Of a DNA stretch of 64,000 bases, positions 10,418-20,173 are shown piece by piece. The DNA lies in assembly GCF_003387535.1 (NCBI RefSeq), contig NZ_QUNR01000003.1, forward strand, positions 186,001 through 250,000. Direction: 5' to 3'. The notes under the pieces were generated by a model, which made no database searches, was not told where the DNA came from, and saw only the letters and a program-made list of their open reading frames with translations. Positions within the stretch are counted from its first letter, which is position 1; each line of letters opens with the position of its first letter. The position numbers and the translations under genes were made by a program. Source of the DNA: Paraperlucidibaca baekdonensis. GTDB lineage: Bacteria > Pseudomonadota > Gammaproteobacteria > Pseudomonadales > Moraxellaceae.

Positions 10418-11656
10418 ATGATCGCAGAAAAATCCCCCGCCTGGGAAGCCGAATACGACACCGTGCGCGATCTGCTTGGGCAGTCCTTTATGCGTTTGCG
10501 CTTTCCGAAAATGCTCGAACGCGACTATCGCCGCACCATGGATGCGCGCGCGTTGGAGACCATGCGTGATAACTATTGGATGTTATTTCTACTCGCGTTG
10601 GGCGCGGTGTTAATCGTCTATTTTCAATACACCGTGGGTGGTGTGTGGATTGGCGCCATTGAGGATTTGCGGCTCTCGGTATTGATGACACTTTGCCTCG
10701 TGTCGGTGCTAGCACTCTTCACTGTAATGGTTAAAATTCCCAGTTTCGACCGCCACTACTTCACCTATACCACCCTGTTTTGCGTAATCATGTTGTTGTT
10801 TCTCGCCGTATTTCCGGCGTATCTGCGTGATGAAGTGTTGCGTCAGCGCAGTACCTATTTGGTGATTTACCTGCTGATGATTGTCTATGGCGTCGCCAAT
10901 TTGCGCCTACATCAAGCCGCGTTCATTGGTTTTGCCGGCATGGGCAGTGTGGTGCTGGCGGTGATGGCGCTGGATGTGCGCTATGACTGGGGCATGTTCA
11001 TGCAGTTTTTCTTTCTTACCAACTTAGTTGGCGTGGGCAATAGCTATGTGGTGGAAGTTCGGGAACGTCGCTTATTTTTGCAGTCGCGCCTGCTCGATTT
11101 AGAAAAACGCCAGCTCAACAAACTCTCTGAGCGTTTAGTCCAGCTCGCGCGTGAAGATGGCCTCACCGGCTTGGCCAACCGCCGACATTTCAACGACCGC
11201 TTTCTCATGGAATGGGAGCGCGCGCGCCGCGATGGCAAGCCCTTGGCCTTGGTGTTTGCCGATGTCGATCATTTCAAAGCTTTCAATGACAAACACGGGC
11301 ACTTAGAGGGTGATCGCGCCTTGGTCGCGGTCGCCGATGTACTCAAGTCGGTGGCCACTCGCCCCGGTGATTTAGCCGCGCGCTATGGCGGCGAAGAGTT
11401 TGTTTTGCTGCTGCCCAATACCACCTGCGAGGGCGCGGTTGAGCTGGCGCGCGAGCTCATTCAAGGCATCGACGATAAAGCCATCGCGCATCGCGGCTCG
11501 AAAGTCGCCAAGCACGTGACCATCAGTGCCGGTGTGGCCTCGATGGTGCCAGATGTGCACATTGCACCGGCCAAACTGATTGATCTTGCCGATGAGGCGC
11601 TTTATGCCGCCAAGCACGAAGGCCGGCATCGGGTGGTGGTCAGCACGACCTGCTAA
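10418..11656 (+). CDS. Membrane-anchored diguanylate cyclase (GGDEF)
   Basis: Makes cyclic di-GMP from two GTP. The N-terminal 215 residues hold about six hydrophobic helices forming a membrane sensory region. A coiled stretch ([19 protein letters not shown]) links it to a GGDEF domain whose active loop is GGEEF at about residues 324-328. The RxxD product-inhibition site (RPGD) sits exactly five residues upstream, so the enzyme is probably active and feedback-regulated. GGAG at 10408-10411 favours the ATG at 10418 over the GTG at 10415. No receiver or PAS domain is visible and the signal is unknown. Confidence 0.9.
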   Translation: MIAEKSPAWEAEYDTVRDLLGQSFMRLRFPKMLERDYRRTMDARALETMRDNYWMLFLLALGAVLIVYFQYTVGGVWIGAIEDLRLSVLMTLCLVSVLALFTVMVKIPSFDRHYFTYTTLFCVIMLLFLAVFPAYLRDEVLRQRSTYLVIYLLMIVYGVANLRLHQAAFIGFAGMGSVVLAVMALDVRYDWGMFMQFFFLTNLVGVGNSYVVEVRERRLFLQSRLLDLEKRQLNKLSERLVQLAREDGLTGLANRRHFNDRFLMEWERARRDGKPLALVFADVDHFKAFNDKHGHLEGDRALVAVADVLKSVATRPGDLAARYGGEEFVLLLPNTTCEGAVELARELIQGIDDKAIAHRGSKVAKHVTISAGVASMVPDVHIAPAKLIDLADEALYAAKHEGRHRVVVSTTC

Positions 11657-11705
11657 CGCGTACACTATGCGCCATTCCTGATCGCCATCTTGTGAGTGTG
11701 AATTC

Positions 11706-12932
11706 ATGTCTGACATCAAAAAAGTCGTCCTTGCCTATTCGGGCGGCCTCGATACATCCGTGATTGTGCGTTGGTTGCAAGACACCTATGGCTGCGAAAT
11801 CGTCACCTTTACCGCCGATTTAGGCCAAGGCGAAGAAGTCGAGCCAGCACGCGCTAAAGCGCAAGCCATGGGCATTAAAGACATTTATATCGAAGATTTG
11901 CGCGAAGAGTTTGTCCGCGATTTCGTCTTCCCGATGTTCCGCGCCAACACCGTCTATGAAGGCGAATACCTGCTCGGCACCTCGATTGCACGGCCCTTGA
12001 TTGCCAAGCGTTTGGTGGAAATTGCCAACCGTGAAAGTGCCGATGCCATCTCGCACGGTGCCACCGGCAAGGGCAACGACCAGGTGCGTTTTGAGCTTGG
12101 CGCCTATGCCTTGAAGCCCGGCATTAAAGTCATTGCTCCGTGGCGCGAATGGGATTTGACCTCGCGCGAAACGCTGATGGCCTATGCCAAAACCCGCGAC
12201 ATCCCGATTGATTTCGCCGCCGCTGGCAAAAAATCGCCGTACTCCATGGATGCCAACTTGCTGCACATCTCCTATGAAGGCGGCGTGCTCGAAGACCCCT
12301 GGACCGAGTGCGAAGAGTCGATGTGGCGCTGGTCGGTATCGCCCGAGAATGCGCCCGATACGGCAACGTATATCGACCTGACCTATGAAGGCGGCGATGT
12401 GGTGGCTATTAATGGCGAGCGCATGAGCCCGGCCACCGTGCTGACGTATTTGAATAAAATCGGTGGCGCCAATGGCATTGGCCGTTTGGACTTAGTGGAG
12501 AACCGCTACGTCGGCATGAAGTCGCGCGGTTGCTACGAGACACCGGGTGGCACGATTTTGCTGAAAGGCCATCGCGCCATTGAGTCGATTACGCTCGATC
12601 GCGAAGTCGCGCACATGAAAGATGAGCTGATGCCGCGCTACGCCACGCTAATTTACAACGGCTACTGGTGGAGTCCGGAGCGTCAACTATTGCAAGGCCT
12701 GATCGACAATTCGCAAGCCTGCGTCAATGGTGATGTGCGTCTGAAACTCTACAAGGGCAATGTCATTGTTGTGGGTCGCCAATCGGCGCAGTCGCTGTTT
12801 GATACGCGCATCTCGACCTTCGAAGACGATGGCGGCGCGTATGACCAAAAAGATGCCGAGGGCTTCATTAAGCTCAATGCACTGCGCCTGCGCATTGCCG
12901 CCAACAATGGCCGGGCGTTATTAAAACCCTGA
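11706..12932 (+). CDS. argG: Argininosuccinate synthase
   Basis: ATP-dependent ligase joining citrulline and aspartate in arginine biosynthesis; 408 residues, the standard type I length. The N-terminal PP-loop [17 protein letters not shown] binds ATP, and the substrate-binding segments [15 protein letters not shown] and [20 protein letters not shown] are present. It stands as a single gene after the diguanylate cyclase and is followed by a hairpin at 12964-12993. Confidence 0.96.
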   Translation: MSDIKKVVLAYSGGLDTSVIVRWLQDTYGCEIVTFTADLGQGEEVEPARAKAQAMGIKDIYIEDLREEFVRDFVFPMFRANTVYEGEYLLGTSIARPLIAKRLVEIANRESADAISHGATGKGNDQVRFELGAYALKPGIKVIAPWREWDLTSRETLMAYAKTRDIPIDFAAAGKKSPYSMDANLLHISYEGGVLEDPWTECEESMWRWSVSPENAPDTATYIDLTYEGGDVVAINGERMSPATVLTYLNKIGGANGIGRLDLVENRYVGMKSRGCYETPGGTILLKGHRAIESITLDREVAHMKDELMPRYATLIYNGYWWSPERQLLQGLIDNSQACVNGDVRLKLYKGNVIVVGRQSAQSLFDTRISTFEDDGGAYDQKDAEGFIKLNALRLRIAANNGRALLKP

Positions 12933-12963
12933 GCCGCCGATAACTGGTGATATGTCAGTGATG

Positions 12964-12993
12964 AAAGCGGGGTAGACTGATCGACCCCGCTTT
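12964..12993 (+). terminator. Candidate terminator after argG
   Basis: A 9-bp stem AAAGCGGGG / CCCCGCTTT encloses a 12-base loop, 31 bases after the argG stop. The T-run after the stem is short (TTTCCTT), so termination may be partial. Confidence 0.55.
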
Positions 12994-13025
12994 CCTTGGC
13001 GGTTTGGCATTGGCAGGAGCCCACG

Positions 13026-14270
13026 ATGGCAAATCCTTTATCGTCACTGAGTCAGCAGATCCGAGGCCTCCGTGCGCGCGCCGAAGTCGCCGCCGGCAAT
13101 GCCCTCGACTGGGCCTTTTTGCGCGGCAGTCTCGTGCAGTCCGGCCTCACGCCCTACGAGACCTTGCTTTCCGGCGATCCAATGTCGCTGCGTTATTATC
13201 CGCCGCCCTACGAAAATGCCGTGCCATTGCCCAATGGCGAGCTGCTCAAGGTTCAACGCAAGCGCCATGCTGTGCCTTTGGTGCTGGTACCGCCGCTCGG
13301 TGTCACCACCGAAAGCTTTGATCTCATGCCGCATCGCAGCTTGGCGCGCTTTTTTGCCGCGCGCGGCTACCATGTTTATATGATTGATTGGGGTGTGCCT
13401 GAGCGCCGCCACGCCACCTTGCGCCTAAAAGACTACGCCATCGATATGTTTTCTGAGTCCATTGCCGCGGTGCGCCAGCATTCCGGTGTGGAAGAAATCT
13501 CTTTGATGGGCTGGTGCATGGGCGGTCTGCTCTCGCTGATGTATGCCGGCGGCTCCGGCGACACCAAGATCCGCAACCTCATCACCGTGGCCAGCCCGAT
13601 TGATTTTCGCAGCAGCGGCATGCCGGCGATGATTGGCCGCTTGGTGCAAAAGCCAGCTGAGTTGGTGCGCCGCTACACGCCGTTACGCATCCAAGACATG
13701 AACCCGTTGAGCCTGCAAATGCCCGGCTGGGTCACCACCTTAGGCTTTAAGCTCACCGACCCGATTGGCAGCATTACGACCTATTGGCAGCTCGCGAAGC
13801 GCTTAGCCGACCGCGAGTTTGTCGAGAGCCATAGCACTACCGCCGATTATTTAGACCATATGTTGGTGTATCCGGTGGGCGTCATTCAAGACATGTTTGT
13901 GCATGCCTTAATCGACAATCAATTTGCCGATGGCATCATGTCATTGGGTGATACCGAGGCTGATTTGAGCACTATCACGGCCGACTATTTAGCTTATGCC
14001 GGCAGCACCGATCATATTGTGCCAGTCGATGTGGCGAGCAAATCGGTGGAGCTCGTGGGCAGCGAATCGCGCGAGTTTCGTGTTGCACCAGGCGGCCATA
14101 TGGGCGTGATTTTAGGCTCGAAAGCGGCGTTTGAAGTCTGGGAGCCGTGTGCGCAATGGCTCGATAGCCGCAGCGATATTGCCGGTGTCGAGCACAAACA
14201 CGCGAGCGCGGCGTCACGCACGGTGAAGCGCATGCAGTCGCGCCATCGCGCCGAAGACCCAACGCTCTAG
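13026..14270 (+). CDS. PhaC-type polyhydroxyalkanoate synthase / alpha-beta hydrolase
   Basis: Alpha/beta-fold protein of 414 residues in the poly(3-hydroxyalkanoate) synthase family, which polymerises hydroxyacyl-CoA into storage granules. The lipase-like box has Cys instead of Ser (LMGWCMGGLL, Cys164), with the triad Asp in AGSTDHIVP (D329) and His in GGHMGV (H358). Length resembles class III PhaC, but no phaE/phaR partner or phasin is next to it, so a granule-independent acyltransferase role stays possible. AGGAG at 13015-13019 fixes the start at 13026. It is 29 bases upstream of an acyl-CoA synthetase gene, a likely supplier of acyl-CoA. Confidence 0.8.
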   Translation: MANPLSSLSQQIRGLRARAEVAAGNALDWAFLRGSLVQSGLTPYETLLSGDPMSLRYYPPPYENAVPLPNGELLKVQRKRHAVPLVLVPPLGVTTESFDLMPHRSLARFFAARGYHVYMIDWGVPERRHATLRLKDYAIDMFSESIAAVRQHSGVEEISLMGWCMGGLLSLMYAGGSGDTKIRNLITVASPIDFRSSGMPAMIGRLVQKPAELVRRYTPLRIQDMNPLSLQMPGWVTTLGFKLTDPIGSITTYWQLAKRLADREFVESHSTTADYLDHMLVYPVGVIQDMFVHALIDNQFADGIMSLGDTEADLSTITADYLAYAGSTDHIVPVDVASKSVELVGSESREFRVAPGGHMGVILGSKAAFEVWEPCAQWLDSRSDIAGVEHKHASAASRTVKRMQSRHRAEDPTL

Positions 14271-14299
14271 GCCGAGCGAGATTACTCAAGGATAGTTCT

Positions 14300-15973
14300 A
14301 TGACCGTGGCGAACCGCACCTCCTATCCCGTTGATCAGCTGCTGCACTGGGCCGAGCAAACGCCCGATGCCACGTGGCTGACGCAATACGATGCGGGCGC
14401 GCGCCGCACCATGAGCTGGCGCGAGGCCGCCGATGACGTGGGGCGCATGGCCTCGGCATTGAAGGCCAAAGGCTGGCCTGCCGGCTCGCGCGTAGCCATT
14501 GCTGGCATGAACTGTGCGCATTGGTTTCTTGCCGATTTAGCCATCCAAATGGCCGGCCTCGTGCCGGTGGGCATTTATGCGCGCCAAGCATCGCAAACCA
14601 CGCAATGGATTTTGAAACACTGCGATGCCAAGGCCATTTTCATTGGCCCCATGCCCTCGGCAATGGCCACCGATATGCTGCAGCAAGGCCTGCCAGATGG
14701 CATTGTTACGATTGCCATGCCCTACGACGGCGCACCCGCTGCAGAGCATAGCTGGGCCGGTTTTGCGCGCGCGCATTTGCCGCTACGCCGCTATGACCAG
14801 CCCAGTGCGGAGACACTCGCCACATTGGTCTACACCTCCGGCACCACCGGCAATGCCAAAGGCGTGATGCTCAGCTACGGTAATTTGGCCTTTACCTCGG
14901 CGGTGTTTCGCGAAGTGATTCCTGCGAAGCCGGGCGAACGCTTATTTTCTTACCTACCGCTGGCGCATATTTTAGAGCGCGTGGCGGTGGAGATGGCGAG
15001 TTTGTATTGGGGCGCCGAGGTGTATTTCCTCGAGCGTGTGGAGAAAATGAGCGAGCAACTCATGGAAGCCAAGCCCACGCGTTTTGTCGCCGTGCCCTTG
15101 GTGCTCTCGCGTTTGCAGGCGAGCTTTACCGCGCGCATACCCGAGCGCCAATTGCGCGCCTTAGTTAAGCGCCGCTGGATCGGCCCGCTGCTGCGCAAGC
15201 GCATGGTCACGCGCTTAGGGTTGCAAGACAGTCGCGCCTTATTTTGCGGCGCCGCGCCCATTCCGCACGCCACGCTGCTATTTTTCCGCGATGTCTTAGG
15301 CCTCGATGTCTACGAGTGCTATGGCCAAAGCGAGGCGCTTTACTGCAGCATGAACCGTCCCGGTGCGCAGCGCCTGGGCAGTGTCGGCAAGCCATTTTCC
15401 GATGCCAATTTGCGCCTAGCCAAAGACGGTGAAATTCAAGTGCGCCATCCCGGCGTGATGCTTGGCTACTTCAACGACCCTAAGCAAACCGCCGCCGCAT
15501 TTACCGACGATGGCTGGCTGAAAACCGGCGACAAAGGCCGTTTCGACGACGATGGCTATTTGTATATTACCGGTCGGGTGAAAGAGATTTTCAAAACAGC
15601 CAAAGGCAAATACGTCGCGCCGGGGCCCATTGAGACAGTGTTTATGGGCGGCAACGACGACGTCGATCAATGCTGCTTGATAGGCATGCATTTAACGCAG
15701 CCGGTGATGGTCGTCAGCGTCAGCCACACGGCATTAACTAAGCCGCGCGAAGACGTTGAGCGCGGCTTATTGGCCGACATGGATCGCGTCAATGCGCCAT
15801 TGGAAGATCATGAAAAGATTGCCAAACTGCTGGTGGTTGCCGAGCATTGGAGCAGTGAAAATGCGCTGCTGACACCCACCTTAAAGGTGCGCCGCAATGA
15901 AATCGAGGCGCGCTACGCCGCCGCTGTGACACAGGTGGCGCGCCGTCGTGAAGTCCTCGTTGAGTGGCAATAA
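14300..15973 (+). CDS. Long-chain acyl-CoA synthetase (AMP-binding)
   Basis: ANL-superfamily ligase of 557 residues that activates fatty acids through an acyl-adenylate to acyl-CoA. The P-loop motif LVYTSGTTGNAKGVMLS lies near residue 178, followed by the family motifs YECYGQSE and GWLKTGDKGRFDDDGYLYI, then the hinge VKEIFKTAKGKYVAPG. The sequence resembles the FAA1/FadD15-like long-chain group, with a short N-terminal cap, rather than acetyl-CoA synthetase. It is probably cotranscribed with the PhaC-type gene and convergent with the DUF748 gene 11 bases away. Confidence 0.9.
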   Translation: MTVANRTSYPVDQLLHWAEQTPDATWLTQYDAGARRTMSWREAADDVGRMASALKAKGWPAGSRVAIAGMNCAHWFLADLAIQMAGLVPVGIYARQASQTTQWILKHCDAKAIFIGPMPSAMATDMLQQGLPDGIVTIAMPYDGAPAAEHSWAGFARAHLPLRRYDQPSAETLATLVYTSGTTGNAKGVMLSYGNLAFTSAVFREVIPAKPGERLFSYLPLAHILERVAVEMASLYWGAEVYFLERVEKMSEQLMEAKPTRFVAVPLVLSRLQASFTARIPERQLRALVKRRWIGPLLRKRMVTRLGLQDSRALFCGAAPIPHATLLFFRDVLGLDVYECYGQSEALYCSMNRPGAQRLGSVGKPFSDANLRLAKDGEIQVRHPGVMLGYFNDPKQTAAAFTDDGWLKTGDKGRFDDDGYLYITGRVKEIFKTAKGKYVAPGPIETVFMGGNDDVDQCCLIGMHLTQPVMVVSVSHTALTKPREDVERGLLADMDRVNAPLEDHEKIAKLLVVAEHWSSENALLTPTLKVRRNEIEARYAAAVTQVARRREVLVEWQ

Positions 15974-15984
15974 GCCCGCGCTGT

Positions 15985-18651
15985 TTAGGGCAGGCTAATC
16001 GCCAGGGTCACGGCTAATGACGCCTCGGTGCTGGCCTTAGGCTGCTCCAAGATGATCTGTTCGGCGGCCACCCCCGCGCTTTCAAGCGCTTCACGGACCG
16101 CAATAGCGCGCGCTTTGGCAAGCTCATAGCGGTACTGAGTTGCCGCTTCGGGGTTTTCGCTCGGCATGATGTCTTTACTGGCGTCACTGTGGCCGCCAAG
16201 GCTCAAACGCAGCGCCGGCTTATCGGCCAATGAGGCCGCTAAGCGCGTGATGCGCTCCTGCGCTGGCGCCGATAAAGACGCGCTATTGGCCATAAATTCA
16301 ATTCGGCTGAGCGCGTCGTCATCACTAGCTAAACCACCCAAGAGCTTAAATGGCGCTGCCGCTGCACGCGTGAGCAAATTGCCAACGGTTTGCCACACCA
16401 ACGGCCAGACGCGAAAGCTTGGGTCGCTGAGATTGCCGCGCAGGGGCACGTCGAGCGTGATGTCGCCATTAACGTCTTTGAGTAGTGCCGTGCCGAGGCG
16501 CACAGGTAAGCCGGTTGCCGCTTCTGAATCGCTGGCCTCACCCCAGGTAAAATCACTGATACGCACGGTATTTTCGGCGTTTAGCGCACCCTCGTTGACG
16601 CGATAATTCAGGTCGGCCCAGAGTAGCCCGTCGTTGAGCGCATAGCCGGCATAATGGCTGGCATAAGGACTCAATGGTGGCAGCGCCAAACGTTCGGTGC
16701 GTAGCGATAAGTCCATAAACTGGCGTGGTTTTTTGGCATTGATCTGGCCTTTAATGGCGACGGCGGCGGCATTGGGCAAATAGCCGCGTAAGGAGATCGT
16801 TGTGGCTTGGCGACCGCTTAGGTCAAGTCGGCGCAGACTGCCATTGAGTTTTGACAGTGCCGTGGCCATGCTCGGCTGCACGGATTGATCGGCAAAGGCA
16901 ACCGTGCCGCCGCGCACAGCCAGCGTGTCAATGAACACATCCGGCGTTGTCCCGGCGCGCGTGTCTCGTGGTTTCAGTAGGGAGTTGAGGCTTAAGCTGC
17001 CGTCGCGTTGGCGCTGCACGCGAAGCTTTGGGCTATCAATCAGCACGCGCTTGATGGCGACCTGCTCTGGCGTGCCTTGTGCGGCGAGCCCCTCGACTTG
17101 CAGGCTCTTTAGCGACAGCAAGTGCTGCCCACGCGCGTGCAACAGGCGCAATGACGAGATGGCGGCATCTCCCGACCAAGCCCAGCTTGGCGCCGATGGC
17201 GTTTGCCATTGCAGCTGGCCATTGGCGCTCAGGCTGCCAGCGGGCAGGCGCACGGCCAATACCTCGGCGAGCAGGCCTGCAAATGGCGTTAACGCCAGCG
17301 CATCGATATTGATCTGACCGGAGAAATAAGGCTCTGCCGCGGGTAAGTTGGCGCGCACCGAAGGCATGCCGAGTTCGCCGAGCAGGCTTAGCGTGGCGTT
17401 GGTATTCATCGCGCTGTGCAGCTCAATCGCTACGGTGTCTTGCGCTTTTGCTGCCTTGGGCGTGGCACTGAGGCGCAGCGGTCCCAACGATAGCGTGGTG
17501 TTTGGGCGTGTGCTGAGGTCACGGTAATGCACCATGACATCATTGACGCTGGCGGCTTGAATACTGCCAGCCCAGTCAATTGAAGGCGATTTACTGGGCG
17601 CCGAGACCGTTTCACGCGGTGGTCCGGCCAGTGCCTTGAGCAGTGTAAATTCACCGCGGCTATCGCGCTCAAGAGTGACCTCGGCGCCATCTAGGCTCAG
17701 CGATTTGCTGGCCCATTGACCCGATGGATAGCCAAACGCTAGGCCGTCTGCGCGCAGTGAGCGCACGGTGGCGATGGACCGTGTTTCCGCGTTATCGAGC
17801 TGTGCCAGTGACACCTCGCTGAGCATCAAAGCACTGTCTTTTATGGACACACTCAAGGTCGGTTGCAGCGTGGCTTGATACTGTAGATCGAGCGTTAGGC
17901 GACCGTCTTGAACCGCGAGCGGCAGCTGTTCGGGTAACCATTTCAGGGTATCGGGCAATGACAGCTGGCTAAGGCGCAGATGCCCCGAAGAGGTAAAAGG
18001 CTGCAAGCCAATGCGCCCCGTCCAGTCGAGCGTGGCACCGGCCGGTAAATTGCCATGCAGCTCAGCCTCGCCGTTGGCGCTTTCGGTGCCGATGTCTTTA
18101 AGGCTGAGGCCCCAATTTTTAATGGCAAACGTGCGCTCCGGTTGCACGCGCTGATCACGATAGCTCAGCTCGCCTTGGCTTATCGTTAAGCGCTTGAGTT
18201 GCCAGCGCGGGGTCTCCACAGCCGGACCATCACTGCTAGGCAGCAGCTGCATGAGGGTCAATGGGCCATTGGCGGGTAGGCGCAGATGGATGCTCGGCGC
18301 TACCACCTGCGCCGACTCCAGAACCCAAACCGGGCTCAGCAAACTCAGCCATGAGTAGTCCAAATGCAGCTCGCCAAAGCCAAGAAGCGGCTCGCCGGAT
18401 GTATCCGTGACCTCAACCCCATAGATCGCGATTTTGCCCTCAAAGGCTTTTGTGCTGACGCGCTCAATAGCAATACCCACGCCTAAGCGTTGGCTGATTT
18501 GCGCCGCGAGCGTGTTTTCAACCCAGTGCGGTGCAAAAAACTCGATGGCGGCAACGATGCTGAGCCAGCCCATTAGCACGAGGCCGAGTAGCGCTAGCAG
18601 CCAGCGCTGACGCGTCTTGTTGCCGGCGCTGTTGGCTGAGGACTTAGTCAA
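15985..18651 (-). CDS. AsmA-like DUF748 envelope protein with OmpA-like end
   Basis: Large (888 residues) predicted inner-membrane-anchored periplasmic protein. One N-terminal membrane helix (LLALLGLVLMGWLSIVAAI, about residues 18-36) is followed by long beta-rich AsmA/DUF748 repeats (GFGELHLDYSWLSLLSPVW near residue 90). AsmA-family proteins are thought to bridge the envelope and help lipid traffic. The C-terminal about 90 residues (LSLGGHSD, then YELAKARAIAVREALESAGV) resemble an OmpA-type peptidoglycan-binding domain. Its start overlaps the nth stop by 8 bases, so it is cotranscribed with nth. Exact function is unknown. Confidence 0.8.
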   Translation of the reverse strand: MTKSSANSAGNKTRQRWLLALLGLVLMGWLSIVAAIEFFAPHWVENTLAAQISQRLGVGIAIERVSTKAFEGKIAIYGVEVTDTSGEPLLGFGELHLDYSWLSLLSPVWVLESAQVVAPSIHLRLPANGPLTLMQLLPSSDGPAVETPRWQLKRLTISQGELSYRDQRVQPERTFAIKNWGLSLKDIGTESANGEAELHGNLPAGATLDWTGRIGLQPFTSSGHLRLSQLSLPDTLKWLPEQLPLAVQDGRLTLDLQYQATLQPTLSVSIKDSALMLSEVSLAQLDNAETRSIATVRSLRADGLAFGYPSGQWASKSLSLDGAEVTLERDSRGEFTLLKALAGPPRETVSAPSKSPSIDWAGSIQAASVNDVMVHYRDLSTRPNTTLSLGPLRLSATPKAAKAQDTVAIELHSAMNTNATLSLLGELGMPSVRANLPAAEPYFSGQINIDALALTPFAGLLAEVLAVRLPAGSLSANGQLQWQTPSAPSWAWSGDAAISSLRLLHARGQHLLSLKSLQVEGLAAQGTPEQVAIKRVLIDSPKLRVQRQRDGSLSLNSLLKPRDTRAGTTPDVFIDTLAVRGGTVAFADQSVQPSMATALSKLNGSLRRLDLSGRQATTISLRGYLPNAAAVAIKGQINAKKPRQFMDLSLRTERLALPPLSPYASHYAGYALNDGLLWADLNYRVNEGALNAENTVRISDFTWGEASDSEAATGLPVRLGTALLKDVNGDITLDVPLRGNLSDPSFRVWPLVWQTVGNLLTRAAAAPFKLLGGLASDDDALSRIEFMANSASLSAPAQERITRLAASLADKPALRLSLGGHSDASKDIMPSENPEAATQYRYELAKARAIAVREALESAGVAAEQIILEQPKASTEASLAVTLAISLP

Positions 18652-19279
18652 TCAGCTTCTCCTTGAACTCGCAGAGGTCTTCAATGAGGCAGCTGCCGCA
18701 GCGCGGTTTACGGGCAATGCAGGTGTAGCGACCATGCAAAATCAACCAATGATGGGCATCGACGCGATAGGCTTTTGGCACTACTTTCATGAGCTTATCT
18801 TCCACGGCAACGACGTCTTTACCGGTCGCTAGTCGCGTGCGATTAGCCACCCGGAAAATATGCGTATCGACAGCAATCGTGGGCTCGCCAAAGGCGGTAT
18901 TGAGCACGACATTGGCGGTTTTACGACCTACGCCCGGCAGTGCTTCAAGTGCCTCACGTTGGCGTGGAATTTCGCTGCCGTGCTGCTCTACCAAGATCTG
19001 GCAGGTCTTGATGACATTTTCAGCTTTGCTATTAAACAGACCTAAGGTGCGGATGCAGGCCTTCACGCCATCGACTCCCATGGAGAGCATGGTCGCTGGC
19101 GTTGGGCCTTGGGCAAAGAGTTTCACCGTGGCTTTATTGACGCCAACATCGGTGGATTGCGCCGAGAGCAGCACCGCAATCAGCAGCTCAAATGGGTTGC
19201 GATAGTGCAGCTCGGTGCGCGGCTCGGGGTTCTCAGCTTGCAGGCGCGCAAATATTTGCTCGCGCTTGGCGGCATTCAC
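18644..19279 (-). CDS. nth: Endonuclease III
   Basis: DNA glycosylase/AP lyase of 211 residues removing oxidised pyrimidines. The helix-hairpin-helix [13 protein letters not shown] contains the catalytic Lys, and the Asp in [14 protein letters not shown] completes the active site. The C-terminal 4Fe-4S ligands follow C-X6-C-X2-C-X5-C ([17 protein letters not shown]). The start overlaps the rsxB stop (ATGA at 19276-19279), the arrangement seen in gammaproteobacteria where nth ends the rnf/rsx operon. Confidence 0.96.
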   Translation of the reverse strand: MNAAKREQIFARLQAENPEPRTELHYRNPFELLIAVLLSAQSTDVGVNKATVKLFAQGPTPATMLSMGVDGVKACIRTLGLFNSKAENVIKTCQILVEQHGSEIPRQREALEALPGVGRKTANVVLNTAFGEPTIAVDTHIFRVANRTRLATGKDVVAVEDKLMKVVPKAYRVDAHHWLILHGRYTCIARKPRCGSCLIEDLCEFKEKLID

Positions 19280-20085
19280 GAAATATCTCCGGTGGTACGC
19301 ACGCGTTTGCTGGCCGGCGCTTGGGCTTTTGCCAATGCAGCTTCAGCGTCGATCACGGCTTTTTCAAGCGCCGGCAGCCGTGCTTTTAGCGTGGCGTTGT
19401 CGGCTTGCGCGGCGAGTTGTTTCTGAGCTTTTTTCAGTTGGCTGCGGGCGAGGGCGGCGGCAATCATTAGTGCGCTTGTGTCAGGTGCTCCGGCGCTTTT
19501 TGGCGCCGCGATTACGGCGTTCGGGCGGCTCGCGGCTTTCGCGGCTACGCGTTTGGCTTCGCGGGCTTGATGCGCCTCGAAGCGCGCGCGGGCTTTATCG
19601 GCGCGGGCTTTGGCGGCGGCCTCATTTGCGCTTAATGGCGCTGCATCGGGGCGGTGCCAGGTCATCGGAATATCCGGCCCCGCGACCATATCGATGCAAT
19701 CGACTGGGCAGGGCGCCACGCACAAATCGCAGCCCGTGCACTCATCGACTATGACCGTGTGCATGCGTTTCGCCGCGCCAACAATGGCATCGACCGGGCA
19801 GGCCTGAATGCATTTGGTGCAGCCGATGCATTCATCTTCGCGAATAAAGGCTACTAGACGATGCTCTGGCGTGACGCCATAGGCCGGATCGAGTGGCAGG
19901 CTCGGCTTATCGAGCAGGCGCGCGAGCGCATCGATGGTGGCTTGTCCGCCCGGCACGCAATGGTTGATCGCCTCGCCGGCCGCAATCGCCTCGGCGTAGG
20001 GCGCACAGCCGGGATGCCCGCATTGGCCACACTGGGTTTGCGGCAGTTGCGCATCGATAAGGGGAATTAATTGCGCGTCAGTCAT
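19276..20085 (-). CDS. rsxB: RsxB/RnfB-like iron-sulfur protein, lone soluble form
   Basis: Electron carrier of about 269 residues. It has an RnfB-type 4Fe-4S site (CGQCGHPGC ... HCVPGG, spacing C-X2-C-X4-C-X16-C, residues about 19-45), then two ferredoxin clusters ([14 protein letters not shown] and [15 protein letters not shown]). The last 120 residues are Ala/Lys-rich and probably coiled. The N-terminal membrane helix of true RnfB is missing and no rsxA, C, D, G or E gene is adjacent, so this is an orphan soluble version coupled to nth. I chose the ATG at 20085; a GTG at 20091 adds two residues. Confidence 0.87.
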   Translation of the reverse strand: MTDAQLIPLIDAQLPQTQCGQCGHPGCAPYAEAIAAGEAINHCVPGGQATIDALARLLDKPSLPLDPAYGVTPEHRLVAFIREDECIGCTKCIQACPVDAIVGAAKRMHTVIVDECTGCDLCVAPCPVDCIDMVAGPDIPMTWHRPDAAPLSANEAAAKARADKARARFEAHQAREAKRVAAKAASRPNAVIAAPKSAGAPDTSALMIAAALARSQLKKAQKQLAAQADNATLKARLPALEKAVIDAEAALAKAQAPASKRVRTTGDIS

Positions 20086-20173
20086 AAGCACTACTCAAAA
20101 TCGTGCGTGATTATTGCATCGCACAGGCGACTGGGGCAAAGTCGCAGCACCTTTTAATATCTGGCAATTCGTC

